Of a DNA stretch of 64,000 bases, positions 17,569 through 27,258 are shown piece by piece. Where the stretch lies: positions 806,001-870,000 of the forward strand of contig NZ_CP039852.1 of assembly GCF_006228385.1 (NCBI RefSeq), read 5' to 3'. The translations under genes and the position numbers were made by a program. The notes under the pieces are model-generated. The model saw nothing but the letters and a program-made list of their open reading frames with translations. It was not told the DNA's origin and searched no databases. Origin of the DNA: Salinimonas iocasae. Its GTDB lineage: Bacteria > Pseudomonadota > Gammaproteobacteria > Enterobacterales > Alteromonadaceae. Position 1 is the first letter of the stretch; every line of letters begins with the position of its first letter.

Positions 17569-17733
17569 TTGAACTCCTTTTATAGATATTCCGCATTAAT
17601 TCTGAATTTTATAATACACGGTATGCACAAAAAATGAACTAATAAAAGGAGGAGAATAAAACGGGGGATTGTCGGGCAATTTATTCAAGTTGTGAGCGGA
17701 TACGCAGCGAGAATTGGTTGGTTATACTATTTT

Positions 17734-17769
17734 GTTGTCACTCACAATTTGTAGATAGTGAGTGACAAC
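17734..17769. repeat. Strong hairpin between the DUF547 paralogues
   Basis: GTTGTCACTCAC and GTGAGTGACAAC form a perfect 12-bp stem with a 12-base loop, 11 bp past the stop of the upstream paralogue. There is no T-run on the transcribed strand, so it may stabilise or process the transcript rather than end it. Confidence 0.6.
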
Positions 17770-17779
17770 TGTCCCATCA

Positions 17780-18943
17780 TTATTGCGTTTTAGATTTATT
17801 ACGCGCTTCTTCTTGCGAAATATCTTTCACCTCTACTGAGCCGTTGTTAATTTTATGCTTCACTTTCAATTTATTTAGCAACTCAATCTGGGCAGGTGAA
17901 AATCTTCCGACAAGCGGTGAACGCTGCACAAGCGAATCAGCTAGGGAGTTCTGAACATTGCCTGCCACCCCTTGCTGGTCTGAACGCACAGAGTCCATAA
18001 GTGCTGCGCTGTTGTTCATGACCGAGCCGCCGTATGATCGTGCACCACCTGTCAAATCGGCAATTTGCCAATCGCTCATCGCAAACTCAAGTTCGTCGGC
18101 AGACTCTATTTCCTCGTAATAGCGGTCTTCATCGATATAATTAAGTAGGTGTGTCTTCAGCTTTTGCTGGTTGTTATCAAAAAACGGCATATTATGCTCA
18201 TAGAAGACAGAAATTTTGCCATCGTAATAGGTGCCCCGGTTAGAGTTTATAAACTCCATGGCATTATCTTCCAGTTGACGCCAAACCCGTTTGCCGGTGT
18301 ACGCCTCATCACGAATGCTCGGACCGCCGATATTGCCCTGAAACAACCCATAAATAACCACTGGTTCGTCGTACTTTTCTTTTAAAATAGCAAACTGAAT
18401 ATCATTCAGGCTGAGTTGCTCACCCGCAACAGTGAGCACTTTGTCATTGAGCAATCCACCGTTTTCATCATAACCCAAATCATCTTTCAAACTTCCCGTA
18501 ATCTGGCGTTTAGAAATTTCATGTAGCATGGTGAAATTGTAAAGGTTCAGCCAGTAAGCCAACTGCTCATTTTTCGAAAGCAACGACAGCGGTACCTGAT
18601 CAGGTAATGTTTCCAGACTCTCTTTTAACGTGGTGAGTACATTGCTGACTTTTTCATCATCCAGGGAGTCAAAATGAAAGCGATTGGCCTCTAATGCAGT
18701 AAGGCGATTTACCCGGGAGCGCATAAGTGTTCCGGTCGTCACTTGTCTTTTCGCTTTTTCACGGGTAGAGCGGCCGATGACCAAAACTTCTGCATCTAAG
18801 AATGCATCGAGGTCGTCATAGCTCACGGCGAGCTGTGAATTTTCAGTAGCGCCTTTAAAAGCAGTCGGTAAGGCTGTTTCCGCCGCCATAGAAGAAGCTG
18901 AGAGCAACATAGTTGTGAGTAGACACAGATATCTTGAACGCAT
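17780..18943 (-). CDS. Exported DUF547 protein, copy 2
   Basis: 387 residues with a signal peptide (LCLLTTMLLSASSMAAE). The domain signatures are LAYWLNLYNFTMLHE, GLFQGNIGGPSIRDEAYT and FYEHNMPFFD, matching the neighbouring copy nearly throughout. The two genes look like an old tandem duplication with later divergence, mostly in the tail. The shared pattern from SYDDL to GRSTR indicates that both keep the same fold and probably the same cell location (periplasm). Function unknown. Confidence 0.82.
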   Translation of the reverse strand: MRSRYLCLLTTMLLSASSMAAETALPTAFKGATENSQLAVSYDDLDAFLDAEVLVIGRSTREKAKRQVTTGTLMRSRVNRLTALEANRFHFDSLDDEKVSNVLTTLKESLETLPDQVPLSLLSKNEQLAYWLNLYNFTMLHEISKRQITGSLKDDLGYDENGGLLNDKVLTVAGEQLSLNDIQFAILKEKYDEPVVIYGLFQGNIGGPSIRDEAYTGKRVWRQLEDNAMEFINSNRGTYYDGKISVFYEHNMPFFDNNQQKLKTHLLNYIDEDRYYEEIESADELEFAMSDWQIADLTGGARSYGGSVMNNSAALMDSVRSDQQGVAGNVQNSLADSLVQRSPLVGRFSPAQIELLNKLKVKHKINNGSVEVKDISQEEARNKSKTQ

Positions 18944-19084
18944 AGCAATTATTCCTTAATAGTCGATTCCTTTTTAAAGAGCGGCTGCTCAACATCGACT
19001 ATATATAAATGCTTTGTAATTTAAAACATAAAAAAGTGTTAAATTATGGTCAAAGAGTAGGCGGAAAAGGCAGTAGAAATAAAT

Positions 19085-19114
19085 AAAAAGCCCGACAGAA
19101 AGCGTATGCCGGGC
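19085..19114 (-). terminator. Intrinsic terminator of the tetratricopeptide-like gene
   Basis: On the minus strand GCCCG...CGGGC brackets a loop and is followed by TTTTT, 11 bp past the stop codon of the gene ending at 19125. Confidence 0.75.
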
Positions 19115-19124
19115 AGGCTGGGGA

Positions 19125-19607
19125 CTATTGCTTAACTACTAACGCGTTGTCGGCGATAAGTGCAAAGTTTTTGCTAATCAGGCGATTATGTGAGGCCAGA
19201 TCATTAGCTTGTTTAAGATCCTGATGGCACGCAGCGGGTTCTCCATTGGCGCACTTAAAGATAGCCCGGTTATTCAATGCTATTGCTTTATTATTCGCCG
19301 TTTTTACTGCCTGGTCACACGCAGATTCTGCTGAGGCAGCGTTGCCGCTGGCGACATGCGCTACGCATAGGTTGTTCAACAGGGGGGCACGACGCGAATC
19401 GATAGTGGTTTTCGCCAGCGCTGCCTCTGTTTTACGGATGCCGGCATTATAGTTACCCGATTCGATTTCTCTTACGCCATTTACATCCTCTACACTGGTT
19501 TTAAGCTGCAGACTGGTTTGTGCAGCGCTTGCAAGAGCACCAGGTGCTGCACAAACTGATGCAACAAGGAAGCTACTGACTAATAGTTTACGACGTAGTA
19601 ATTTCAT
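19125..19607 (-). CDS. Exported TPR-like protein
   Basis: 160 residues. It has a signal peptide (LLRRKLLVSSFLVASVCAAPGALA) and then short helical repeats with alanine/asparagine patterns (APLLNNLCVAHVASGNAASA, KAIALNNRAIFKCANGEPAA), which read as two or three tetratricopeptide-like units. Cysteines in the repeats could pair in the periplasm. The ATG chosen has GAGGA six bases ahead; an ATG two codons earlier is too close to that site. It is divergent from the TolB/TPR membrane regulator. Function is unknown; a periplasmic protein-protein adaptor is an inference. Confidence 0.7.
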   Translation of the reverse strand: MKLLRRKLLVSSFLVASVCAAPGALASAAQTSLQLKTSVEDVNGVREIESGNYNAGIRKTEAALAKTTIDSRRAPLLNNLCVAHVASGNAASAESACDQAVKTANNKAIALNNRAIFKCANGEPAACHQDLKQANDLASHNRLISKNFALIADNALVVKQ

Positions 19608-19819
19608 GACCATTCCTCAACGTGTTGTAATTAGTAATGAATTCATCAATCAGGTAATCGCGAATCGCGTTAACTTTTATTGTGAGTCACTGTGCAAATG
19701 AGTATGGTGTGACGGTGTTTAACCCGCCTGATGAATGGGTGCGTAAAAGCTAATGGTTTTCTAAGGTTTGTTTAACACTCTGAATTGTTAAAGTTTTTTG
19801 TTTTGCTGGAAGCGCTAAC

Positions 19820-22138
19820 GTGTACGAAAAATTTAAAATAAACCATTTTTCGATCGACCCTGATGACAATACCGTCACCTGTGACGGCGATAAACGACAC
19901 GTTGAGCCTAAAGCCATGCAGGTGTTGTTAGCGCTGTCAGAGTTTGCAGAAAAGACGGTAAGTCGGCAGTATTTACTGGAGACCGCCTGGGGCAACAGGG
20001 TCGTTGTGGATGAGGCGCTTACGCGTATCATTTCACAGCTTCGTAATGTGTTAGATGACAGCAAGTCAAGAACACTTATTCAGACTGTGCCGAAGAAAGG
20101 GTACCGGTTAAACGCGCCTGTTATTCCTGTCACAGATGCGGTGGAGGATGCAGGCACAGCCGCGACACACATTGATGCAACGTCGCAGGCTGATGATACC
20201 CAGACAACCGCACAGGTTGAGGCACTTCATGCAGATGAGCCATCACAGCAAATGGCAGAACACAGAGCCGGCGATGCACAGCCGGTCTCCGGTGAAACCG
20301 CGCCAGCCCCTCGAGGTTCCCGCAAATCGATCATAATGCTGATTGAGGTGTTGTGTGTAATCGTTCTTATTATGCTTTGGTTCAGCACTAAAGACCCAGA
20401 TAGAGCGACGCCGCAAACCCAGTCAGTAGCCGTTTTACCCTTAAAGCCGATTGGTGATAGCCAACAAACAATATACCTCGCGCAAGGCTTGTCAGAGGAA
20501 TTGCAGGGCGCGCTATCTGGTTCTGAGGGACTCAGGGTGCCTTCACGTTATTCAACATTTGCTCAGGCAGACAACTATGACACGCCGTCAGATATCGCCC
20601 GGGCTCTGGAGGTTGAGTATCTTATTGAAGGTTCAATCGCAAAGCAGGCCGATGCCTTTAAGGTGGTTTATCGTCTTATCGATGCCGGGCTGGATAAAAC
20701 ATTGTGGTCACATTCTTATGAAGGTGAGGCCGTTGCGTTACCACAGATTACACAAAATGTTGCTGAACAGGTGAAGCAGTATCTGCAACCTGATTTATCG
20801 ACATTACCTACAGCGTCAGAGCCTGCCAACAGCACGTCGGTAGCTGCTTATCAGGCCTACATGCGCGGAAAATACTGGCTTATGAATGGTAAAACCAGTG
20901 AGTGGTTTATGCAGGCCAGTGCCGCGTTCAACCAGGCTATTGAAGCGGACCCTGATTACGCGCAGGCCTACGGTAGTCTTGCCTATATTTACGCACGATA
21001 TAATTTTCATGACGCTTATCTGCAACCTGATGATGCTATCGAAAAAGCGAGATGGGCTATTAATAAAGCGCTGGCCCTTGATCCGGATGAGCGAAATGCA
21101 CTGTTTGCGACAGCAATTTTGTCTACTGCCGGACAAGCGTTTAAAGAAGCCGAATCATCACTGGATAAAGTCCTGAACAAACATGGCGAGGACAGCACGG
21201 CCCTGTATCTGTATTCTGAATTACGTCTTGCGCAAAATCAGTATGATAAAGCCCTGAACCTGGCTCTGAAAGCTAAGCAGGTGGATCCGCTTTCTCCATG
21301 GATTAACGTTAACCTCGCAATAGTCTACTTTCATCGAGGTGAGTACTCACTCGCGCTCGAGGCTTCAAATTCCGCTATAAACGTTGATAAAAGTTATACC
21401 TGGGCTTATGTGTGGAAAGCTAAGGTTTTATTTGAATCCGGACGGCTCGATGAGGCGGTTCAGAGTATGACGGCCTGTCTGGAAATAGATGATGGCTCCC
21501 CGGTTAACACTGCGTTTACAGGGATCTTGTTTCTTGAGCTGGACATGCCAGATAAGGCCGACTCGTATTTCAGGCAAACGGCGGCGCTGTTCGGAGATTC
21601 AACAGACGCCAGATTCTGGAAAAGCTTTTTGCGCTTTGGTTATCGCCATAAAGATCCGGAGATAGCCAGGCAGTTGTTATCAGATTTACGACTACTGGAT
21701 AATCGAATCTTTACGCTAATGCCGCTATTTACTGCCTTATATCTTAAGGACGGACTGTCTGATGAGGGAGCAGAGCAAATTGTATCTCGCTTCGGTGAAT
21801 CAGCAATTAACGAACAGCAGCCTAACCATCTCAATAAAGAGATTCTCGCAGCTTACACTGTACTGACGAAGGGAGAAGCAGACTTCAGCTCCCTTTACCC
21901 TGAGGATAAAAAATCAAAACTTCAGATTCCGGTGATTTATCCGCTGCTGGCGGGTACGAAGCAAGATGTAGCTATGCCATTTACTACACGCGGAGCTGAC
22001 GACTTGAACTGGTGGCCATACATGTGGGTAGCGCAAGACTTTACCGCCAGGCAGTTCAGCGAGCAGATTAAGAAAAGCTATCAACAATTTATATTATTGA
22101 GAAAGGAGCAGCGCGAGCAAATAGAAACTTCGCGCTGA
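19820..22138 (+). CDS. CadC-like membrane transcription factor with TolB-like and TPR regions
   Basis: 772 residues, GTG start. An OmpR/ToxR-type winged helix occupies about 1-100 (VEPKAMQVLLALSEFAEKTV, then IIQT-type VPKKGYRL ending). A Ala/Gln-rich linker leads to one transmembrane helix near 170-190 (IIMLIEVLCVIVLIMLW). The periplasmic part starts with the TolB-like N-terminal domain (SVAVLPLKPIGD, LEVEYLIEGSI) and continues with TPR repeats (NQAIEADPDYAQAYGSLAYIYARY; LALDPDERNALF). Such proteins sense periplasmic signals and bind DNA while anchored in the membrane. It may govern the divergent exported TPR-like gene. Confidence 0.82.
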   Translation: MYEKFKINHFSIDPDDNTVTCDGDKRHVEPKAMQVLLALSEFAEKTVSRQYLLETAWGNRVVVDEALTRIISQLRNVLDDSKSRTLIQTVPKKGYRLNAPVIPVTDAVEDAGTAATHIDATSQADDTQTTAQVEALHADEPSQQMAEHRAGDAQPVSGETAPAPRGSRKSIIMLIEVLCVIVLIMLWFSTKDPDRATPQTQSVAVLPLKPIGDSQQTIYLAQGLSEELQGALSGSEGLRVPSRYSTFAQADNYDTPSDIARALEVEYLIEGSIAKQADAFKVVYRLIDAGLDKTLWSHSYEGEAVALPQITQNVAEQVKQYLQPDLSTLPTASEPANSTSVAAYQAYMRGKYWLMNGKTSEWFMQASAAFNQAIEADPDYAQAYGSLAYIYARYNFHDAYLQPDDAIEKARWAINKALALDPDERNALFATAILSTAGQAFKEAESSLDKVLNKHGEDSTALYLYSELRLAQNQYDKALNLALKAKQVDPLSPWINVNLAIVYFHRGEYSLALEASNSAINVDKSYTWAYVWKAKVLFESGRLDEAVQSMTACLEIDDGSPVNTAFTGILFLELDMPDKADSYFRQTAALFGDSTDARFWKSFLRFGYRHKDPEIARQLLSDLRLLDNRIFTLMPLFTALYLKDGLSDEGAEQIVSRFGESAINEQQPNHLNKEILAAYTVLTKGEADFSSLYPEDKKSKLQIPVIYPLLAGTKQDVAMPFTTRGADDLNWWPYMWVAQDFTARQFSEQIKKSYQQFILLRKEQREQIETSR

Positions 22139-22178
22139 AAAACAGGTATTAAATGCAAAGTGCCTGAAAGACTGGAGG

Positions 22179-22736
22179 TTAGTTTTTGGCAAATTTGCTC
22201 GTGCTGCCAAATGTTCTTTGATGCGACGCTTCATATTTTTGCTTTGCCGTAAGCATTTTTATAAAACTATCCCGAAAATGCGCGTTTTCCGAGTAGAGCT
22301 TTTTCATCAATGTCAGCTTTCGCGCTTTAAGCGTTTCCAGCTCCTTTGAGCCCAGTTGTGCAGAAGCACTACCCATGTTCAGGTTCGCCATTACATCACC
22401 CGGGCGGTTACTGTACTCCTGAAGCAGTTCACGGCGAATTCTGATATCAAACGCGTCACGGCATACTTTCTGCCGGGTATTAGAGCCCTTACGCTTTTCC
22501 CGGGTGCAAACATAGTGCATATCCGGGTCTTCCATTAGCGTGTTAAACGTGTCAAAAAGCGCATACTGGGCAAGCATAAACTCTTCTTTTAGTAATGAAA
22601 GAGGGCGCTGGCCGATAACTTGTATATTCTCGACATCGGGTTCGGCGCGTTGTTCCTGTGCTTCAGCAAAAGTGAGTGGGCTTAGCAAAGTTAAACTCAG
22701 GGAAAGTGATATAGTGCGAAAAAATCTATATTTCAT
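22179..22736 (-). CDS. Exported protein of unknown function
   Basis: 185 residues. A clear signal peptide (FFRTISLSLSLTLLSPLTFA) is followed by a short VxGxR-like segment (IQVIGQRPLSLLKEEF), an acidic helix (LAQYALFDTFNTLMEDPDMH) and a pair of cysteines (YVCTREKR..QKVCRDAFD) likely to form a disulphide. The C-terminal half is helical and basic. It converges on the CadC-like gene. I do not recognise a named family. Confidence 0.65.
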   Translation of the reverse strand: MKYRFFRTISLSLSLTLLSPLTFAEAQEQRAEPDVENIQVIGQRPLSLLKEEFMLAQYALFDTFNTLMEDPDMHYVCTREKRKGSNTRQKVCRDAFDIRIRRELLQEYSNRPGDVMANLNMGSASAQLGSKELETLKARKLTLMKKLYSENAHFRDSFIKMLTAKQKYEASHQRTFGSTSKFAKN

Positions 22737-22974
22737 GTGGACATCCTGTCGGTGAAAGCATCAAGTCATATTGAGTGATTAAGTACGTAACGCTGTGTGC
22801 AGCCCTTACAGAAAAATAGATTCAGTATCTGCCCGGACTGAGCGTTAGATGTATAGCTTAGCATATGACATTAACACTAAAACCTGTACCAAAGAGCCGA
22901 ATTAATATGGCTTATTTGTCGTATAATATGTTTAAATGCTGTTAAACATTTTCAGTTAACCTGAGAGGTGACGA

Positions 22975-23976
22975 ATGACATCTGGCACCAACGAACCACT
23001 TGTAGAACAAAGGGCTGATCCATTTATACATAAGCATACCGATGGCTACTACTACTTTACTGGTTCAGTTCCTACCTATGACCGTATCGAGCTTCGAAAA
23101 TCTAAAACGCTGGAAGGATTAAAAGACGCTGACACAGCGGATATCTGGTTCAAGCACGATAGCGGCCCGATGAGCCGACATATATGGGCGCCTGAAATAC
23201 ATTACCTGGATGGTAAATGGTACATCTATTTTGCCGCCAGCGAAGAAGAAGATATCTGGGCATTGCGCCCTTATGTGCTTGAATGCACAGGCCAGGATCC
23301 GCTCAATGATGAGTGGCAGGAGCTGGGCATGATGCAGGCTGCAGATGGCGATGACAAATCGTTTACCGACTTTTCTCTTGATGCGACGATTTTTGACAAT
23401 AACGGTAAACGCTATTTCTGCTGGGCTGAAAAGACCGGCGGGCAGTTTGCTGCATCTAACTTGTACCTGGCGGAGATGGAATCACCGATAAAGCTTAAAA
23501 CCGTTCAGTTTATGCTAACAACACCAGACTATGACTGGGAGCGGGTGGATTTTTGGGTGAATGAAGGTCCGGCTGTTATTAAACATGGAGGTAAAATCTT
23601 CATCACTTTTTCAGCCAGTGCAACGGGGGCATGCTATTGCATGGGTTACATGGAAGCGGATGAAAACGCAGATTTACTCGATCGTAACGCGTGGACGAAA
23701 ACTCGTCACCCTGTGCTTGAAACCGACTATGAGAAAAGTATCTACGGCCCCGGTCATAACTGCTTCACGATAGCTGAAGACGGCACAACGCCGTTATGTG
23801 TTTACCATGCCAGGGACTATGAAAAAGCTGTGGGCGAGCCTGCGGTAGTGCCCAAAACCGATACCCGGCCCCATGATGAAATCGTTAAGGATCCACTTTA
23901 CGATCCTAATCGTCATGCCCGGGTGCTAGAGGTTAAATTTGACGGGCAGGGTAAGCCGGTTTTTGAGCTTTATTAG
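22975..23976 (+). CDS. Glycoside hydrolase family 43 enzyme
   Basis: 333 residues with a five-bladed propeller pattern. The three catalytic acids of GH43 can be placed: the base Asp in RADPFIHKH near residue 16, the pKa-modulating Asp in FSLDATIFD near 132, and the general acid Glu in NEGPAVIKH near 193. SRHIWAPEIHYLDGKWYIYF is the family hallmark. Such enzymes remove arabinose or xylose units. No signal peptide is seen, so it would act in the cytoplasm on imported oligosaccharides; no transporter or other GH lies nearby. GAGGTGA precedes the ATG. Confidence 0.88.
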   Translation: MTSGTNEPLVEQRADPFIHKHTDGYYYFTGSVPTYDRIELRKSKTLEGLKDADTADIWFKHDSGPMSRHIWAPEIHYLDGKWYIYFAASEEEDIWALRPYVLECTGQDPLNDEWQELGMMQAADGDDKSFTDFSLDATIFDNNGKRYFCWAEKTGGQFAASNLYLAEMESPIKLKTVQFMLTTPDYDWERVDFWVNEGPAVIKHGGKIFITFSASATGACYCMGYMEADENADLLDRNAWTKTRHPVLETDYEKSIYGPGHNCFTIAEDGTTPLCVYHARDYEKAVGEPAVVPKTDTRPHDEIVKDPLYDPNRHARVLEVKFDGQGKPVFELY

Positions 23977-24017
23977 TATAAGGTGGCTGCATCTAACTTC
24001 TGAAGCTATATCGTTAG

Positions 24018-24707
24018 TTAAGTTAAAGTCTGGTTATTTTGCTCGATAGTTTTTATAACCAGACTACCAAGCTGGCGAGTGTTATAAGGATTACCATTAC
24101 TGTTGAGTATACTGATTCTGAGTTGTTCTGCTAAATCACGAAGTACAGGCTTTGAAGGAGATACAAGTTTTCCTTTATCATAAACTTCGATAGTGCCGTT
24201 TTCTAATTCTTTTACAATGTAGTTACCCTTACTTACCGTTTTTATAGCAACAACATCTGATTTAGGTATAACCGATGTAACAAGTTTCGATAATGAAATA
24301 CAGGCTTTTCCTCTCTTGTCATCGGTACAGTTCATCAAGTCGATGACATTTTCTGTCTTATCGAAGAGCAATGTTTCTATTTGCATTTCTGCAGTGTTAA
24401 TCCGAAGAATGAGTATTTTGTCAACGATATTTAAAGTATTTAGATTGAAGGCGATGTGACCTGAACTATTCATCATTGCCGTAGTTTTAACTGATATTTT
24501 TTCACCATCAGCACCGACTACATCATAGCCTTTCTGATTAACTTCAGTGGCCATCTGGCCGTTTGAAATCAACGCTGCATATAACTCACCTATGCGCCCT
24601 ATCAAATGTCTCAACTCGGTTGGAGGTACACCCCAAGCCAGTTCCCGCTCAAACCATGACATGGCCTCACCCAGAGACTGAATTATCTGCATTTGAGTAA
24701 GTGCCAT
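24018..24707 (-). CDS. Putative PD-(D/E)XK nuclease-like (DUF6998-like) protein
   Basis: 229 residues. The segment RIGELYAALISNG, then NQKGYDVVGADGEKISVKTT, fits the E...D...(x)K arrangement of the restriction endonuclease-like fold: Glu in GELYAA, Asp in GYDV, and Lys in SVKT. This resembles the DUF6998-type domain seen in genes of defence islands. The C-terminal part is a basic domain (VLRDLAEQLRIS) perhaps for DNA contact. It is about 180 bp from a NYN/LOTUS protein in the same direction and may be cotranscribed with it. Assignment to the fold is by motif only. Confidence 0.6.
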   Translation of the reverse strand: MALTQMQIIQSLGEAMSWFERELAWGVPPTELRHLIGRIGELYAALISNGQMATEVNQKGYDVVGADGEKISVKTTAMMNSSGHIAFNLNTLNIVDKILILRINTAEMQIETLLFDKTENVIDLMNCTDDKRGKACISLSKLVTSVIPKSDVVAIKTVSKGNYIVKELENGTIEVYDKGKLVSPSKPVLRDLAEQLRISILNSNGNPYNTRQLGSLVIKTIEQNNQTLT

Positions 24708-24886
24708 ACACGCTCCGTGTGACGTTATAAATAAACCCGTTGTATATAGGTATAGCAGGAAACTAATTTAAGTGCCGCGTACTTTAGTCGACAGAGAGAA
24801 TAGATATGACAGCGGCTTAAAATTAAACTTTCGAAAGCCACCAAGTTTATATGACTACCGCTTTTTATGAAAATTACGTTGGGAAT

Positions 24887-25642
24887 TCAAACCGTTTTTA
24901 TCTTAGGACGGTAACGGACAAGTGACGCAGTTCCCTTACCTTTCTTTCGAGTTAACTCAAAGACTGTCGACAGGTTCACAATTACATCGGTAACTTTTTT
25001 TTCACCGTATGTTCGAGGGTCAAAGTCTGGTTTTGCTCTTTTCAGGAAACTTCCTGCCGGACCAACATTCACCCATCCATCTTCGTTTTGATAGAGTTCC
25101 CATGCCTTTAAAAAAGCAGGAATTAGCTCTTCTGCTCCATTAGAACTGTTTATAGGAGAGGTGGTTTGAGTGCTTTTATTCTTTTCGGATATCTGTTCAG
25201 AAGTCAGGTTTTCGGTGAAGACAAAATCATCACAAGCGTTTCTGAAAGAAACAGGCGTTTTTTTCTCACCCACCCCAAATACAAATTTTTCTGATTCCCG
25301 GAGGCGAGATGCCAAATTTGTAAAATCGCTGTCGCTGCTGACCAGAACAAAAGCATCAATGCGATTCGAATATAATAAGTCCATGGCATCGATAATCATT
25401 GAAGCATCCGTAGCGTTCTTGCCAGTGGTATACGCGAACTGCTGTATAGGCTGAATAGCAAGCTCGTTTAATGGTTTTTTCCAGTTTTTGAGTGAATCTA
25501 CAGACCAGTCGCCATATGCTCTTTTAATTAATACGTGGCCGTGTGCAGAAATCTCATCAAGTATTGCTGATAGCTTGCATAGCTGCGCATTATCCGCATC
25601 AACCAGAACAGCTATTTTTTTATGTCCGTCTAAATTTTTCAT
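24887..25642 (-). CDS. LabA-like NYN domain protein with OST-HTH (LOTUS) domain
   Basis: 251 residues. The N-terminal NYN (PIN-like) domain shows acidic residues expected at the metal site: VLVDADNAQ near residue 11, DASMIIDAMDLLY near 78 and VLVSSDSDFTNLASRLRE near 98. A short Ser/Thr linker leads to a C-terminal OST-HTH/LOTUS-type winged helix (residues about 170-245, with LIPAFLKAWELYQNEDGWVN and FDPRTYGEKKVTDVI). NYN domains are predicted or shown ribonucleases, and LOTUS domains bind RNA. A role in RNA turnover or phage defence is inferred. Confidence 0.82.
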   Translation of the reverse strand: MKNLDGHKKIAVLVDADNAQLCKLSAILDEISAHGHVLIKRAYGDWSVDSLKNWKKPLNELAIQPIQQFAYTTGKNATDASMIIDAMDLLYSNRIDAFVLVSSDSDFTNLASRLRESEKFVFGVGEKKTPVSFRNACDDFVFTENLTSEQISEKNKSTQTTSPINSSNGAEELIPAFLKAWELYQNEDGWVNVGPAGSFLKRAKPDFDPRTYGEKKVTDVIVNLSTVFELTRKKGKGTASLVRYRPKIKTV

Positions 25643-25897
25643 AGTTGTCCTTGCCTATGAATCGAATAAACCTGAAGTAAGTGAGAAAGTCATAATGAAC
25701 ATAAGCTTACACTTAGTAATTTACTGATTCTTTATATTATCTTTATTCTGAGAAATTTAGGTATCAGTTCCGCGTCAAATGTATAGCATTGGTAGTTGAT
25801 TGTCGGATTTAGAAAATCTTAATTGCATCATCGTTTTCAGACTTTTATAGTCGAACGAGACCTACTCCTACCAACTGATCGTGATTTTAAATTTCAT

Positions 25898-26344
25898 ATG
25901 GCTTCCTTAAATGAGCAGCGCGAATTTTTCGAAACAATATGCCTTGCAGACTTCGCCGGTAAATGGCGCATCACCCGGGAAATAGAGGATCATTCTGGCG
26001 GCACAACCACTTTTAATGGTGAAGCGAATTTGAGCGGGTGTGACGACCAAATGAGATATAGCGAGTCAGGGCAGGTTACGCTATTGAATAATAAAACAAT
26101 ACAGGCTGAGCGTACCTATTTATGGCGAAAGGGCTCGGATGGACAGATTGATGTCTATTTTGATGACGGGCGTTTTTTTCACCGCTTTTCAGCTGGCAAA
26201 CCGTACGCTGAGCACCTGTGTGGCGATGATCTTTATAAAGTTAGTTATGATTTTACGCAGTGGCCGGTCTGGCGCTCAACCTGGCGGGTCAACGGGCCCC
26301 GAAAGGACTATACTATGGTGAGTTGCTATTCGCCCTTTAGCTGA
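25898..26344 (+). CDS. DUF6314 family protein
   Basis: About 148 residues from the ATG chosen, which matches the usual family length. The DUF6314 pattern is visible: FAGKWRITREIEDHSGG, then GEANL, then YSESG, YLWR, VYFDDGRFFHRF, AEHLCGDDLY and a terminal WRVNGPRKDYTMVSCY. It looks like a lipocalin-like small barrel with no signal peptide. A TTG 75 bases upstream would lengthen it but has no ribosome site; neither does the ATG, so the start is unsure. Function of the family is unknown. Confidence 0.72.
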   Translation: MASLNEQREFFETICLADFAGKWRITREIEDHSGGTTTFNGEANLSGCDDQMRYSESGQVTLLNNKTIQAERTYLWRKGSDGQIDVYFDDGRFFHRFSAGKPYAEHLCGDDLYKVSYDFTQWPVWRSTWRVNGPRKDYTMVSCYSPFS

Positions 26345-26385
26345 ACTTATCAAGCTATGCAGGCTATACAGGTGCCAAAGCCGGC

Positions 26386-27258
26386 TCAAGAAATAACTTG
26401 CTCGCGTGAATGTTTACTGTGGCGGTGAGACAGCCACAGTGCCGCAGCAATTATTCCGCCACCTAATGCGAGTCGGCCAAAATCTACGTCTTTTTGCCAG
26501 AACAGCAGGTTTACCAGCAAGCCTGCGGGTATCAGGGCGTTATTCATAATTGCGAGCGTTCCTGCTGAGACTTTCAGTGCGCCCTGATTCCAGAGATAAT
26601 AGCCTAATCCTGATGCAACAACGCCAAGCCAGACGAGCACGCCCCATTGTGTCGCTGTGCCGGGAAGCTGGCTGATATTTCCAAACAGGAAAAAGGCGGG
26701 AAGCGCAATGGCCAGCGCCCCTAAATAAAACCAGCCGAATATCTGATAATGTGCAACCGGCACACAGAAGCTTGCGATAAACTTTCGGTATCCGACCTGA
26801 CCCAGTGCAAAGCAGATATTGGCGGCCTGAACAATAATAAAGCCAGCCCAAAAATCCGTACTCACCCCTTGAAAGCGAATGACCGCTGCTCCGCCCATTG
26901 CAATCAGTGCACACACAATATGAAACGGTGTAAAGCGCCGGAAGAGGGCGTCGTTCAGAATGGCGATGTAAAGAGGAGTGATGATAGTAAAAAGAAGTAC
27001 TTCAGGGACGGATAAATACAAAAACGAATGATAGAAAAAAATATACATCAGGCCCAGTTGCAGCGCCCCCATCGCGGCCAGCGTGAGTTTTTGAAGACCG
27101 GTAAGTACTGAAAATTTAAGAAAGGGTAAGAATAGTAAAGAAGCAAGTAGTACACGTGTGAAAACAGAAAAGTAGCTGTCTACACTGCCAGCGAGATATT
27201 CACCTATCAGCGAAAATGAAAATGCCCATAACAGGGTAACTGCCACCAGTTGAAACAT
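26386..27258 (-). CDS. EamA/DMT-family permease
   Basis: 290 residues with about ten hydrophobic segments in two EamA repeats (VTLLWAFSFSLIGEYLAGSV at the start; second repeat beginning near residue 150, FWAGFIIVQAANICFALGQV). Repeats end in the usual PxxA-type turns, with WLGVVASGLGYYLWNQGAL and IPAGLLVNLLF. It is an inner-membrane drug/metabolite exporter candidate of unknown substrate. The ATG used has an AGAGAG site ahead of it; a longer upstream reading (38 residues) would add an odd hydrophobic leader and is less likely. Confidence 0.8.
   Translation of the reverse strand: MFQLVAVTLLWAFSFSLIGEYLAGSVDSYFSVFTRVLLASLLFLPFLKFSVLTGLQKLTLAAMGALQLGLMYIFFYHSFLYLSVPEVLLFTIITPLYIAILNDALFRRFTPFHIVCALIAMGGAAVIRFQGVSTDFWAGFIIVQAANICFALGQVGYRKFIASFCVPVAHYQIFGWFYLGALAIALPAFFLFGNISQLPGTATQWGVLVWLGVVASGLGYYLWNQGALKVSAGTLAIMNNALIPAGLLVNLLFWQKDVDFGRLALGGGIIAAALWLSHRHSKHSREQVIS

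Noticed and set aside
22780..22795. A third TACGTA site upstream of the GH43 gene
   Set aside because: Only the TACGTAA core matches; the flanks differ, and the distance to the gene start is much larger than for the two signalling-block sites.
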